From the NCBI RefSeq assembly GCF_005280735.1, contig NZ_CP040077.1:682001-746000 (forward strand): a stretch of 64,000 nucleotides of DNA, given 5' to 3'. How positions within the stretch are numbered: the stretch's first letter is position 1; each line of letters begins with the position of its first letter. This document shows positions 1 through 8,837 of this stretch, piece by piece. The notes below the pieces were generated by a model, which saw only the letters and a program-made list of their open reading frames with translations, was not told where the DNA came from and did no database searches. A program made the translations under genes and the position numbers. Source of the DNA: Trinickia violacea. GTDB lineage: Bacteria > Pseudomonadota > Gammaproteobacteria > Burkholderiales > Burkholderiaceae.

Positions 1-268
1 ATGTCGTCGATAGCGCGTTCATCGTGGTCTCTCTGTCGAGATGATTGGGATGGGCGCAAGTGTGGCAAGACAGGCTTAGGGCAGTCATAGGGCGATGACT
101 GCGTTTGGGGATTGGGTGGGCTTGTATCAGGATTGCCTGAATTTTTATGTCAGCGAATGTCGCGCAGCCTCGCTTTGCACGAAAAGCCGGCGTTAGCAGT
201 CAATATGCGATTTCGCGACGCACTCGACTGAGAATCCCGAATTCGGTGTGTCACGCAAGGAAAAAGGA

Positions 269-1342
269 ATGATCAGCTCCACAATCCACGAGCCCGTGCT
301 CGTCCCACCGATCCGCACCGACGCTATCACGCCACTGCCGCGTGGGCGCGGAGACATCCAAACCGCAGTCGTGAACCTCGTCGACCGCCTGGCGCCGGCT
401 GTCCCCGTGGCACGTCAGCCATCTCTCGCGCGAGACATTGCTGAAGTCATCGCCAGCGGGCCGAGTTCAATGGTCGACAACATGTTCCTTCGCCAAAGCA
501 TCATCCGCGGTGGCACCGCGACAAATGACCATGTGATCGAGGGGCTGGCAGCCTGGGTCACCGTCCTCTTCGATCTCAGCAACTTGCGCCACGACAGATG
601 CAGAGCGCTGGACGTCGAGGTCGATATCCCCGACGAGGCTCTGGACCGTCTCGCTCGGGTTCTGTCGAAATCATGTAACGGCTGCATCCTTGCGGTCCCC
701 CACATAGGCAGCATCGAACTGTTCGTGGCGCATCTCATCGATCGAGGATTCAACATCGGCTTCGTCTATTCGATCGGGCATAAGCCGACGCCCACCGAAC
801 GCTGGATTTATGCAGGTCGGCATGCCGCTCGCGGAACACCGATAGCGATTGGGCGAAGGCACACCGGAGCCGAGATTTCGAAGGCTCTGAAGAACAATGA
901 TGTCGTATTGATGGTCGTGGATGTCTACCCAAGCGCCAAATACAAAGGAATCGTTGCCATGGCGCATGATGCCGAGTTCAACTATCCGCCTGGACCCGCG
1001 AGGTATGCGCGGTCCGGAACGCCGATCCTTGCGGGCTTTGCAACGCGCCGGGACGCGCAGGGCTTTTCGATGAACATTCTCGATCCGATCGAGTACCACG
1101 CATCGATGCCTAAGCATTCTGCGGCTTCCGATCTCACCCAAAGGCTCGCCACCACTATCGCCGAGTTCACTGCAGAGCGGCCGGAGGCGTATTGGCTCTG
1201 GCATCCGATCCCCCATGATCCGTTTCTGGCCGTAGCGCAACGTCAGCGGCCTGACCTCCTGAACTCGGCGGCCGCGACGATCGAGGACGACGAAGCGACC
1301 GCGTTGGAGGTGGATGCGGTGAACTCGACGTTGATGGTGTGA
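269..1342 (+). CDS. LpxL/HtrB-like acyltransferase
   Basis: A 357-residue protein resembling the lysophospholipid/lipid A acyltransferase family, which transfers acyl chains to lipid A precursors or related lipids at the inner membrane. The HX4E catalytic motif is seen as HIGSIE near residues 145-150, and the family-typical PEAYWLWHPIP stretch lies near residues 305-313. I see no clear N-terminal membrane anchor, unlike classical LpxL. A GTG at 248 is in frame, but the ATG at 269 is preceded by an AAGGA-type ribosome binding site, so it is preferred. A TetA-like remnant follows 10 bases downstream on the same strand. The exact substrate is unknown. Confidence 0.72.
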   Translation: MISSTIHEPVLVPPIRTDAITPLPRGRGDIQTAVVNLVDRLAPAVPVARQPSLARDIAEVIASGPSSMVDNMFLRQSIIRGGTATNDHVIEGLAAWVTVLFDLSNLRHDRCRALDVEVDIPDEALDRLARVLSKSCNGCILAVPHIGSIELFVAHLIDRGFNIGFVYSIGHKPTPTERWIYAGRHAARGTPIAIGRRHTGAEISKALKNNDVVLMVVDVYPSAKYKGIVAMAHDAEFNYPPGPARYARSGTPILAGFATRRDAQGFSMNILDPIEYHASMPKHSAASDLTQRLATTIAEFTAERPEAYWLWHPIPHDPFLAVAQRQRPDLLNSAAATIEDDEATALEVDAVNSTLMV

Positions 1343-1352
1343 CCCGCCGGAC

Positions 1353-1660
1353 ATGAGCCGGCCGCTGGTCGTGATCTTTGCCACCGTCGCGCTCGACGCG
1401 GCGGGCATCGCGCTGATCTTTCCGATCCTGCCGAGTCTGCTCCGCTCGATGAGCGGCACGGACGAGGTGTCCTCGCTGTTCGGCGCGCTGCTCGCGCTGT
1501 ACGCGTTGATGCAGTTTGTCTTCGCGCCCGTCCTCGGTGTTCTGTCGGATCGTTACGGCCGCCGGCCGGTGCTGCTCATGTCCCTCGCGGGCGCGGCCGT
1601 GGACTATTTGATCATGGCGTTCACGCCGCATCTTTGGATGCTGTTCGCCGGCCGTGCTTG
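1353..1660 (+). pseudogene. Truncated TetA-type MFS transporter
   Basis: The first ~100 residues match the N-terminus of Tet/TCR-family major facilitator drug antiporters: the VALDAAGIALIFP helix 1 and the conserved loop 2-3 motif GVLSDRYGRRPVLL are clear. Homology stops after FAGRA, about one quarter of the usual ~400 residues, and unrelated sequence follows (the frame runs on to 1844). The break abuts the integrated element that starts near 1.7 kb, so truncation by that insertion is likely. The product cannot be a working transporter. Confidence 0.8.
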
Positions 1661-1719
1661 CTGTGACAGAGGCATAACGCGGCCTGGCGGGGTGCCGCGA
1701 GAAGCGAGCCCGGAAAAGA

Positions 1720-1755
1720 AAAAAGCCGCTGAACCTTTCGGATCAGCGGCTTTTT
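1720..1755. terminator. Bidirectional rho-independent terminator
   Basis: A perfect 13-base stem (AAAAAGCCGCTGA / TCAGCGGCTTTTT) with a 10-base loop and A/T tracts on both sides. It lies just 3' (minus strand) of a tRNA-3'-end-like sequence, the arrangement expected at the end of a tRNA gene. Confidence 0.85.
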
Positions 1756-1760
1756 GCATT

Positions 1761-1781
1761 TGGTGGCGAATCAGGGATTCG
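1761..1781 (-). other. tRNA 3'-end-like sequence, candidate att site
   Basis: On the minus strand this reads as the 3' end of a tRNA: part of a T-loop, then ATTCGCC and ACCA, followed directly by a terminator. No tRNA body lies upstream of it on that strand; similarity stops in the T-loop. Such fragments are the usual scar of tyrosine-recombinase elements that integrate into tRNA 3' ends, and a recombinase gene lies 1.5 kb away. The segment is also self-complementary (GCGAAT/ATTCGC), so a simple hairpin is an alternative. Confidence 0.4.
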
Positions 1782-1925
1782 CGGCTCGTGAACTGGGAGC
1801 CATGTCCAGTCTGGCTTTGCGGCTGCTACACAACTTCAGCATAGCAGGTCCGGGTAGCAGCCGCGCCTGGATTTACAATCGGTTTGAGAGATACTTCTCG
1901 CGGCGCTTCCGGCGTCGGACGTTAT

Positions 1926-2831
1926 TTACATCTTCTCACGGTATTCGCGGGGCCGACCTCCGTCCCACGCGCACGAATAGGTCCACGTCGCGAGCTTGTC
2001 GCTTGTCGCAAGTGCATTGAGCTGAGTTGCGTGCGTGACGGGGTCGGTATCGGGCTCGTATGCAACCCACGCATTCACGGATTCACCGGGATAGAGGTGA
2101 CAGACAGATTTGTAGTCGTCCAGCGTTCTGTCGTGTTTTACACCCGTGTGAAACTCCGGCTTGTGAACGCTCGCACCGCGCTTGCCATAGATGTTGGCAA
2201 GTTTGCACGGCACATGCTTACCAAAGTCAAATTCGAGCGACTCGACGACCACCGGCCAGTTCGTATTGTTAGAAACGTTGAAGAACAGCTTCGTTTTATA
2301 CGTGATATTCACGCCCGTATCTGATTTATCCTGGAAGAATACCTTCTTGCCCGTTATATCGAGTCGCTGCGTGGACCAATCAGTCTTCTGGATGGCCGAC
2401 TTGATGAGAAACGCCGGGTTAGCCCCCGCTGCAATGCTCTCGTCTTTTGCCCAGTCGTGGTCGTAAGCTATGGACGTAAAACCAAGAAGGTCACTAGCGA
2501 TGTGGAAGGGCTTCTCCGTGCCGCGCGGGGTAACGATAAACACTCGGTTCCGCCCATGCACGCCCATGAACAAACCGGCTTCAAAAAGCACATTGTCGCG
2601 CGCTACCGCGTACTCCGTTTCTCTAATTTTGGCAACGTCGTCTGGTGAAAACACGAATACCGCGAAATCCTTCCTTGCGAACTCTTCGAGCAACGAGTCA
2701 ATTGTCATTCCGCTGGCAGGAAAAGTCGCCGGCCAAGGGACCGCATGCGCAGCGTAGTCCAGACTAGCGGCAATTCCTTGAGCGAAATCAAGGCCCTCAA
2801 CCGAGGAACCGATAAAGACTTTGGGCTTCAA
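1926..2831 (-). CDS. TIR-like (CAP12/PF10137-type) effector protein
   Basis: The N-terminal ~115 residues match the predicted nucleotide-binding TIR-like family found in CBASS/Pycsar effectors: KVFIGSS near the start, then a DFAVFVFSPDD stretch and ARDNVLFEAGLFMG, whose Glu is the expected NADase-type catalytic residue. The remaining ~185 residues look beta-rich and match nothing I recognise; they may sense a trigger. A TTG start at 2831 is preferred because AAGGAGA sits 8 bases upstream; a longer reading frame to 2951 exists. No cyclase partner is adjacent. It sits between a tRNA-like att candidate and a recombinase, so it is probably cargo of a mobile element. NAD depletion on phage infection is inferred. 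Confidence 0.7.
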   Translation of the reverse strand: MKPKVFIGSSVEGLDFAQGIAASLDYAAHAVPWPATFPASGMTIDSLLEEFARKDFAVFVFSPDDVAKIRETEYAVARDNVLFEAGLFMGVHGRNRVFIVTPRGTEKPFHIASDLLGFTSIAYDHDWAKDESIAAGANPAFLIKSAIQKTDWSTQRLDITGKKVFFQDKSDTGVNITYKTKLFFNVSNNTNWPVVVESLEFDFGKHVPCKLANIYGKRGASVHKPEFHTGVKHDRTLDDYKSVCHLYPGESVNAWVAYEPDTDPVTHATQLNALATSDKLATWTYSCAWDGGRPREYREKM

Positions 2832-3171
2832 GACGGCTTCTCTCCTTCGTTTATTGTTGCTTTCGATTTTCGGAGGCGTTGCAAGCCTCTCGTAGCTTGT
2901 GGCGTAACCGGATGCATTTTGCCACGGAAAGAAGTCGAGCCCTGCGGGCAACAGGGGAGGAACGTCGGTGACTTGCTAGGACCTTCGGAGTCTTGAGACC
3001 GTGTGACGTGGGGCCCGTCGAGGAGGGTTGCTTCGAATGCCAGCAACCGAGCCGACGCGCTACGTCGCCTCGACGTACGTGCTGCGTGAGAATGCACGGA
3101 GGTGAGCAGCCGCGGCTGTTACACATTCTCTGTATAGCGGCCCGGGGTGGTAGCGTCCAGGAAATCAAGCA

Positions 3172-3205
3172 AAAGCCGTCCGTTCTGCACGGAACAGACG
3201 GCTTT
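3172..3205 (-). terminator. Hairpin terminator downstream of the recombinase
   Basis: AAAGCCGTC pairs with GACGGCTTT, with extra inner pairing (GTTC/GAAC), and a TTTT run follows on the minus strand. It lies 50 bases beyond the stop codon of the recombinase. Confidence 0.6.
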
Positions 3206-3256
3206 GGGTGACAACATCTAGACAGGCGAAGCGCGCCACATGCGTGAATGGCCGCT

Positions 3257-5266
3257 TCAGTTCTTCATCGCGTGGCCCACTGCATTTAAATGCTCCTCGA
3301 AGCGGGCGAAGGCTTCATCCTGTCTAAGGTGAGCGTAGTCCTTCAAGACGGTTTCGAGTTTGTCATGAAGGAGTTGGGCCGCCGTGAGAAAGTCATTGGG
3401 GTGCGTCCGCAACCAGTCGGTTGCCACAAGGTGACGAACCGCGTGCGGGCCAAAGCCAGGCGTTTCCGGTATGTGACGCTGCGTAATTTGAAATACGTGC
3501 TTGTTCAAGCCGTGAAAGGTATTGCCTGTTTGTCCGGGGAAGACCTTGGCACACGCAGGATTATCTCTCACGAGACGTGGCCGGTAATCGAACAGGTATT
3601 CCTCGATTCGGTCACTCAAGGCACTGGGAAGCGGCGCGTCGTAATCTGTTTTTTTGGCGTGCCGGTCATTCTTGAAATCGCCGGCACTGAATCTCAAGCG
3701 CCATTGTCCGTTCTCACGTTGATAGAGCGAGCCCGTGCCGTTTTCGTTCCACGTCATCAGTTTGAAGTTGCGTGACCGAAGCGGATTCGCCATGAGCATT
3801 GACAGAAGAAGTGCATCCCGCTTGTATCTCGCTTCGGCCAAACTGCCAGGCGCCGCTTGGGCTGCCAGTTGGTCGAGTTCATCGACGGCACGCACCAGAG
3901 GCCCAAGCGGCTCGGCCAGATTGAGCAGGCCCTGGATAGGCTCGTAAGGCTTACGGGAAGTATCTTTGGCATCTTGCATCCAACGTCGGTAAAGCCGATA
4001 AGCGTTGGCACAGGTAACTCCCCAACTGTCGCTGAGTGTTCCGTCGGGCAGCTTTTTCGCGAAGTCTGGTTGTTGGGTCAGATACCCTGTCTGCGGGTGG
4101 GTCATAGACGCGCCCATCTTGCAAAAGTTTTCGTGACCTTTATGAATCAGGCCACCTGAGCGGTCGCTTTTGAAATCGAGGTAGCTGTCGATGGCTTTGG
4201 GAACAGCCAGCCACGCGAGCGTTTGCGCATCGTTAAGCGCAACACCGCGGCCACCCCGGTCTTTGGGGAGCGCCAGAAAGCCGTCAAAACTGCGAAACAT
4301 GTTCATCGTGATTTTGGCGGCTACGCATCCCCTGTTGCCACGGAGTGCATAAGGCGGAAGCTTCTCTACAATCTTCTCAAGGGGGAGCACTCGCCAGGAC
4401 CCTCGGGTTGAGCGCTCAAGGCGAGGGGTTCGTTCGGTCTTGTAGTCGTACAAGTCGTCCCACTCCTTGAGGCAATCTGTCGTCAACTGGCTCCCATGCA
4501 AGATGTATTGATTCTTAGTGTTTTCACGCTGCCGTTCTCGGTAGGCAATCTTGATTTTGTGAATCTGAGAACTTCGAGCCTGTGCTTCGCGCGATATCTG
4601 TGGGACCAAGGCGAGTAGTGCGTCTCGCGGCATCCCCAGTTCAGCCTCGATGCGATGAACGGATGGAAATGCCCGGCGGTTCGGGAACGCACCCTTCATC
4701 CAGCGTTGGATGGCCGGCATAGACGCGCCGGCTCGCCTGGCGATTGTCTTGGGCGCAAGTCCTGAAGCGGAGATTGCTTCGCGAAGTTTCAGGTGGAAGC
4801 TGCTGGACGACGTCGCGGCCACCGATTCCAGGGCTGCGGCGTCGAGTGAAATGGGTTGGCGGGCATCCATCAGACTACGCTGCCAGGCACGAAGATGGCT
4901 GCGTCGGTCGCTTTTGGTTCGAGGCGCCACGCTCAATGAGTCCAAATACGCTTGAAGTTTGTCGTCGAAGCTGTGCAGCATCTCCCGTCCAACCGATGAA
5001 TCTTCGGTTTTGCCGAAGAAGGCGAGAAACGAGTGAAGCGTGGAGAGATGGTTTCTGAAGACTTGAGTCTCCGTCGAGTCGGGCGAATCGATGCTTCCAA
5101 GTAACTCGTATTTCCGGCGGGTGATGACTTCGCGATAGGTTTGTTGCATTTCCGGTTCAGGTTGACCCTCGAAGAGCTGCCATGAGTCGCTTTCGCCTTC
5201 GTTATGGCATAGCTTGACGTGGTAACGAACATTATGTAAGTCACTGAAATTGCGGTGCTTTTTCAT
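3257..5266 (-). CDS. Tyrosine recombinase with internal HTH domain
   Basis: A 669-residue protein whose C-terminal third carries the tyrosine recombinase catalytic set: Arg497 in NPLRSRN, Lys532 in FKND, His608/Arg611 in HAVRH, His634 and the nucleophile Tyr644 in LKDYAHL. It is far longer than typical phage integrases (~400). Residues about 155-215 contain a Cro/XRE-like helix-turn-helix (IARRAGASMPAIQRWMKG), an unusual insertion between an N-terminal core-binding-like region and the catalytic domain. The ATG at 5266 has GGAGG four bases upstream; a GTG at 5281 is possible. It presumably integrates the element carrying the TIR-like gene. Confidence 0.82.
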   Translation of the reverse strand: MKKHRNFSDLHNVRYHVKLCHNEGESDSWQLFEGQPEPEMQQTYREVITRRKYELLGSIDSPDSTETQVFRNHLSTLHSFLAFFGKTEDSSVGREMLHSFDDKLQAYLDSLSVAPRTKSDRRSHLRAWQRSLMDARQPISLDAAALESVAATSSSSFHLKLREAISASGLAPKTIARRAGASMPAIQRWMKGAFPNRRAFPSVHRIEAELGMPRDALLALVPQISREAQARSSQIHKIKIAYRERQRENTKNQYILHGSQLTTDCLKEWDDLYDYKTERTPRLERSTRGSWRVLPLEKIVEKLPPYALRGNRGCVAAKITMNMFRSFDGFLALPKDRGGRGVALNDAQTLAWLAVPKAIDSYLDFKSDRSGGLIHKGHENFCKMGASMTHPQTGYLTQQPDFAKKLPDGTLSDSWGVTCANAYRLYRRWMQDAKDTSRKPYEPIQGLLNLAEPLGPLVRAVDELDQLAAQAAPGSLAEARYKRDALLLSMLMANPLRSRNFKLMTWNENGTGSLYQRENGQWRLRFSAGDFKNDRHAKKTDYDAPLPSALSDRIEEYLFDYRPRLVRDNPACAKVFPGQTGNTFHGLNKHVFQITQRHIPETPGFGPHAVRHLVATDWLRTHPNDFLTAAQLLHDKLETVLKDYAHLRQDEAFARFEEHLNAVGHAMKN

Positions 5267-5281
5267 ACCGCCTCCGTCCAC

Positions 5282-5805
5282 TTGGGTAAAAGCCTAGTGG
5301 CGACCCGTCCGTTACACTGGTTTTGCATTCGAGAAGATGTTGATGGTCACCTGTTTACCTACGTCGTTTATATTCACAGGGCGAACTGGCCCTTCAAACG
5401 GCGTCGACTCTCTGAGCGTCGAATATGACGAGGCAACACAGAGGATTACCCCATCCGCCTCACGTCTCTGCGCTCGACCGTCGTCACCATCAATCCAGGA
5501 CAGCATTGAGTGCGGCGATGGTAGCTACAAAGGATTGTGAGAAGGAGCCGCAGACCGGCAATGACAGGAGATGTCTATTGAGAACTCGCGATGCCGCGTG
5601 TATTACTGCCGCGCGCTCGATTTAGCCGACGGAAACTTGACCCGCTGCGCGGGCATAACCGTCGTTTGATGTCTCCGAAACTCTATGCTGGTGTGTAAGC
5701 TGAAAACAGCCTCGCGTAATGGCCTTCAATTACGGGGATGGTTGGCTTTGTGATGACTTTGGCGAGAGAAGAGCTTTAGCGTTTGAACCAAGTGCTATAC
5801 GGCGG
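5282..5805. other. Intergenic stretch, no gene supported
   Basis: About 520 bases upstream of the recombinase and of the small HTH gene. Short reading frames exist on both strands but none has a convincing ribosome binding site or recognisable product. It may hold the other attachment site and the recombinase promoter. Confidence 0.4.
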
Positions 5806-6012
5806 ATGACTTCAATCAGATATCATGCCGGCCACACTTTCCTCGACGCCAACGACCTCGGCAAACTCCTCGGCCTGTCGGTCCGCACCGTCCGCTTGCG
5901 AGCAAAACATCGCCCCTGGTTGCTTCCACCGCGCGCGCAACTATACGACCGCGAACTCTTTCGCTGGCGCCAGGACGTTGTCGAGGCCTGGCTTGCGACC
6001 TCGAACGCCTAG
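5806..6012 (+). CDS. Small MerR/excisionase-like HTH protein
   Basis: A 68-residue protein with an HTH_17-type fold: DANDLGKLLGLSVRTVRLR is the helix-turn-helix, followed by a wing-like PPRAQLYDREL segment and a WRQDVVEAWL helix. Such proteins act as excisionases or small regulators. The ATG at 5806 gives the length normal for the family; an in-frame start at 5719 would add 29 residues without similarity. It lies upstream of the recombinase on the opposite strand, so a recombination directionality role is possible. Confidence 0.6.
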   Translation: MTSIRYHAGHTFLDANDLGKLLGLSVRTVRLRAKHRPWLLPPRAQLYDRELFRWRQDVVEAWLATSNA

Positions 6013-6184
6013 TTATCAAGGAAGCCAGCTACCGGCGCCCCAACGCACGAACGCCACCACTCACGACGAGTGACGACAACTGTCGGTCGCCCGTGGTGCA
6101 AAACCTAAGTTAATGGACCCACTGTCCGTTGAAAAGGAAACCATTTCGTGTGTCTTGCCAATGCGACGGCGGGACGCGGTCGGA

Positions 6185-6424
6185 CTAGCGGCTGGGATTG
6201 GTCTCCAGCAGGTCTTCGGCTCGGCGAAACAGAATAGATAGCGGAACTCCGAGAGCTTTCGACACAGTCTCCATAGTATCCATGTTGGCAGGCCGTAAGC
6301 CGCGCTCAAGTGCGCTCAAGGCGGACAAGTGAACGTTAGCCAACTCGGCGAGCTCCGCTTGCGTCAAATTTCTCGCCTTGCGTTCCGAGCTTACTGAGAG
6401 GCCGAAGGCCTTCCTTAACAACAT
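6185..6424 (-). CDS. XRE-family transcriptional regulator
   Basis: A 79-residue one-domain regulator with a classical Cro/C1 helix-turn-helix (residues ~10-65: SERKARNLTQAELAELANV then LSALSALERGLRPANMDTM). It is divergent from the gene starting at 6716, and a palindrome at 6443-6457 lies 18 bases upstream of its start. Autoregulation and control of the divergent operon are likely by analogy with this family. Confidence 0.85.
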   Translation of the reverse strand: MLLRKAFGLSVSSERKARNLTQAELAELANVHLSALSALERGLRPANMDTMETVSKALGVPLSILFRRAEDLLETNPSR

Positions 6425-6442
6425 GCAATTTTTTAGAAGATT

Positions 6443-6457
6443 CTGTGGTGCGCACAG
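6443..6457. promoter_or_regulatory. Candidate operator palindrome (CTGTG-N5-CACAG)
   Basis: CTGTGGTGCGCACAG is a near-perfect inverted repeat in the divergent intergenic region between the XRE regulator and the 6716 gene, positioned where an autoregulating repressor would bind. Function is inferred from position and symmetry. Confidence 0.45.
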
Positions 6458-6715
6458 TTTTCCGTCAAAAGGTACTTGCGTACAGAGCGCAAAAGATTAA
6501 AATGTGTCGTAAAAGACGTATTTCAGTTCTCGGGGCCGTGTCTTGAGGTACTCGATGCCCCTCAAAAGTTGACTGAAAGTTTTGCTGTGTCCTGCTGCGC
6601 GACAAGCTCAGCGAGTCAATGGAAGGGGCGAAACGAATTCGGAAAGTGCTTCCCCGCTTGCCAGCGGAGAGGTCAAGCAAATCGAAGACTCCACGAATCT
6701 GAAACGGAGAGCTGG

Positions 6716-7231
6716 ATGGAACCCGTGTGTCTAAATTACGCGCCTGCCACCACGCGAACAAGGATGTCTCGCGTGGGCGCCTATATCACCGTCGATATCG
6801 ACGGCGAAAAGTACCGTCTCTCCCCGCACGAGATGCCGGGTGAAATAGAGTGGCGCATCGACCTAATTCGCTGGCTCATCGCCAGAACCTTCCACCGTCT
6901 CTCGACCTTGCCCTCAGATGGTCGGATTAAGGCTCTCGTCCAGATTGAAGACGAGCTAATCCGGAAGACAAATCTCCATCCGATTGAAGCTCGTGCGGTC
7001 GCGGAAGGTGCGCTACTTACCTTGGACGATGTGGACGCGGAAGACATGCCGGCACTTAAGGCGGGAACACCGCTGTTCGATGCACATGTGAAAAGCGAAG
7101 GCGACATTCTCATGGGCCGCTACCTGTCGCTAGTAAAGCAGTACGGTCGAAGCAAGGGGCCGGAATCCCAGGAGAAGAACCCAGGCGCGCTGGCTACGGA
7201 CTGGAACTGGGCACAGTTCCTCGACTGGTAG
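6716..7231 (+). CDS. Hypothetical protein, divergent from XRE regulator
   Basis: A 171-residue soluble, acidic protein I do not recognise. The open frame extends upstream to 6476, but the ATG at 6716 has a GGAGA ribosome binding site at suitable distance; an ATG at 6764 is the other candidate. Predicted mainly helical with no signal peptide. It is the first gene of a same-strand run (6716-11516). Confidence 0.55.
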   Translation: MEPVCLNYAPATTRTRMSRVGAYITVDIDGEKYRLSPHEMPGEIEWRIDLIRWLIARTFHRLSTLPSDGRIKALVQIEDELIRKTNLHPIEARAVAEGALLTLDDVDAEDMPALKAGTPLFDAHVKSEGDILMGRYLSLVKQYGRSKGPESQEKNPGALATDWNWAQFLDW

Positions 7232-7311
7232 CGCTGAGCGGCAAGAACGCACTGTCGCCTCCATGGCGATGTGCTCCAACGGGCACCGAACAGGAAGGAG
7301 TCCTTGAGCAC

Positions 7312-7791
7312 ATGGACCACTTCCCTTTCGGGAGCAGACATATGCTCGAGCGGCTAGCACCGATGCTCTACATCCCCGTGGGATTTGCGCTGGTAGGGTG
7401 GTTGCTCGGTCAGCTAATACGCGGCCGCCGCCCGCGGATTGAAAAGGAGCGGCCTCGCCTTGCTCTAAGCACAGCGTATTTGCGTGATGCACACAATAGA
7501 CAGCTTTCGAACCACACGCGGGTCCGATGCACCTTCGAATCGGTCTATTTTTGCTGCTGCGAAATCGCCGACACGCATGGGCTGAGCGTAGCGGGCATGG
7601 AGCATCCAAGCAACGATGTGGTGACGGTTGCCCTGTCAGCAATGAACGCATCGAACGACGACCGCCAAGCGGTCAAACTGCTCGCCGATTGGGCTACGGA
7701 TGCAAATCCTTCGCTACCCAGCGTTACGGTGAAAGATGCTTGCAAGCTCGCTGAGCGCGTACACGCAAAGACCGTTTCCATGCTTTCGTGA
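7312..7791 (+). CDS. Hypothetical membrane-anchored protein
   Basis: A 159-residue protein with one N-terminal hydrophobic helix (about residues 18-36, LYIPVGFALVGWLLGQLI) followed by an Arg-rich stretch, consistent with a single inner-membrane anchor and a cytoplasmic domain. AAGGAG lies about 11 bases upstream. Its stop overlaps the next start (GTGA at 7788-7791), so the two are probably translationally coupled. Function unknown. Confidence 0.55.
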   Translation: MDHFPFGSRHMLERLAPMLYIPVGFALVGWLLGQLIRGRRPRIEKERPRLALSTAYLRDAHNRQLSNHTRVRCTFESVYFCCCEIADTHGLSVAGMEHPSNDVVTVALSAMNASNDDRQAVKLLADWATDANPSLPSVTVKDACKLAERVHAKTVSMLS

Positions 7792-8279
7792 TTGAACGTT
7801 ATGGCGTTTTCGAACTGGGAAAGACAGGCATGCTAAAGGTAACGGTTGAGCTGTGGCCAAACGGCCGAGAAAGTGGTCGCCGCGTAATAGCGACAGCGGA
7901 CATCGGCCGAGTAGCAGATGGCGCGCACGCGGACTACAAAGTCAGACTCTCCGAAGTCGGCGTTGGCACCGCCGGCACGGGACACGTACGCGCGTACCCG
8001 AGATGGAGCGCGTCGGTTTGGGACCTTGTTGCGCGCAGTATCGCAACGGCGCTTGGTGGCAATGCCGACGAACTGCCACCGCGTCCGACGCTGCCGGATG
8101 TTCCTCTGCACACAACAGTCGATGGCACTCAATATGTGCGACTTCGCGAAATACCCGAGCCTGCCCGGACGCATTTTGCGCAGAGGCGCGAAGGCAGTGC
8201 GTGTCCATTGATAGCAGAGGACGCGGAGCCTCGGGGCTGCGCGTACGCGCATGATTGGTTTCACTTTTTGCAAGGTTAA
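7788..8279 (+). CDS. Hypothetical protein, coupled to upstream gene
   Basis: A protein of 163 residues from the GTG at 7788, which overlaps the previous stop; an internal ATG at 7830 would give 149 residues and begin with MLKVTVELWPNG. The middle (RAYPRWSASVWDLVARSI) and the C-terminal half (VRLREIPEPARTHF) look like conserved coding sequence, but I cannot name a family. The next gene starts at the base after its stop codon, indicating a tight operon. Confidence 0.6.
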   Translation: MIERYGVFELGKTGMLKVTVELWPNGRESGRRVIATADIGRVADGAHADYKVRLSEVGVGTAGTGHVRAYPRWSASVWDLVARSIATALGGNADELPPRPTLPDVPLHTTVDGTQYVRLREIPEPARTHFAQRREGSACPLIAEDAEPRGCAYAHDWFHFLQG

Positions 8280-8837
8280 ATGCCGACAGGACTACCGAGA
8301 ACAATGCTGTCCTTACCACCACCGCGGCGGACTGGCGGCGTAGTCCTCATGCTTGACTTTGACGGTGTTTTGCATCCTCAATCCGTCTATTTTTACTACA
8401 AACGCGGGCCGGTTTTGGCCGACGCACCCGGCCACGTGCTGTTCGAGCACATCGAGTTGCTGGAAAGCGTGTTGGAGCCATACCCGCAAGTGCGCATCGT
8501 GCTTTCAACGAGCTGGGTTCGCCGGTACCGAGGAAGCATCGCTCGGGTGTCGCGTCGGCTGACGCCGGCTCTGCGGTCAAGAGTGATTGGCGCCACGTAT
8601 CACTCACGAATGGACCGGACTGCATTCGGCGAAACACCGAGAGGTATGCAGATATGGCAGGACGTTCTGCGCCGAAAACCGTCTGCGTGGCTCGCGCTAG
8701 ATGATGACGATGAGGGATGGCCTTCGTGGTGCCGAGACAACTTGGTGCGCACCGACGAGATGCTCGGTATCAGCGAGCCCCGCGTGCTTGCAGAATTGCA
8801 AGCGAAACTGGCGGCGATGCACAGGGAGCGAGAATGA
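8280..8837 (+). CDS. HAD-fold protein of the 'Swiss Army Knife' RNA-repair type
   Basis: A 185-residue protein with HAD hydrolase motifs: motif I LDFDGVLHP (nucleophile Asp near residue 26), motif II LSTSW, and a DDDDEGW acidic motif near residue 146. The pattern fits the HAD_SAK family (PF18143-type), domains otherwise seen in multidomain RNA-repair proteins and phages. The ATG directly follows the preceding stop, and its own stop overlaps the next start (ATGA). Phosphatase activity on nucleic-acid ends is inferred from the family. Confidence 0.72.
   Translation: MPTGLPRTMLSLPPPRRTGGVVLMLDFDGVLHPQSVYFYYKRGPVLADAPGHVLFEHIELLESVLEPYPQVRIVLSTSWVRRYRGSIARVSRRLTPALRSRVIGATYHSRMDRTAFGETPRGMQIWQDVLRRKPSAWLALDDDDEGWPSWCRDNLVRTDEMLGISEPRVLAELQAKLAAMHRERE

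Noticed and set aside
671..1459. A 262-residue minus-strand open frame opposite the acyltransferase gene
   Set aside because: The plus strand has clear acyltransferase motifs and a ribosome binding site; the opposite frame has neither.
1761..1830. A complete tRNA gene on the minus strand
   Set aside because: Only the 3' end (acceptor and part of the T arm) is tRNA-like; no anticodon arm or 5' acceptor strand can be found.
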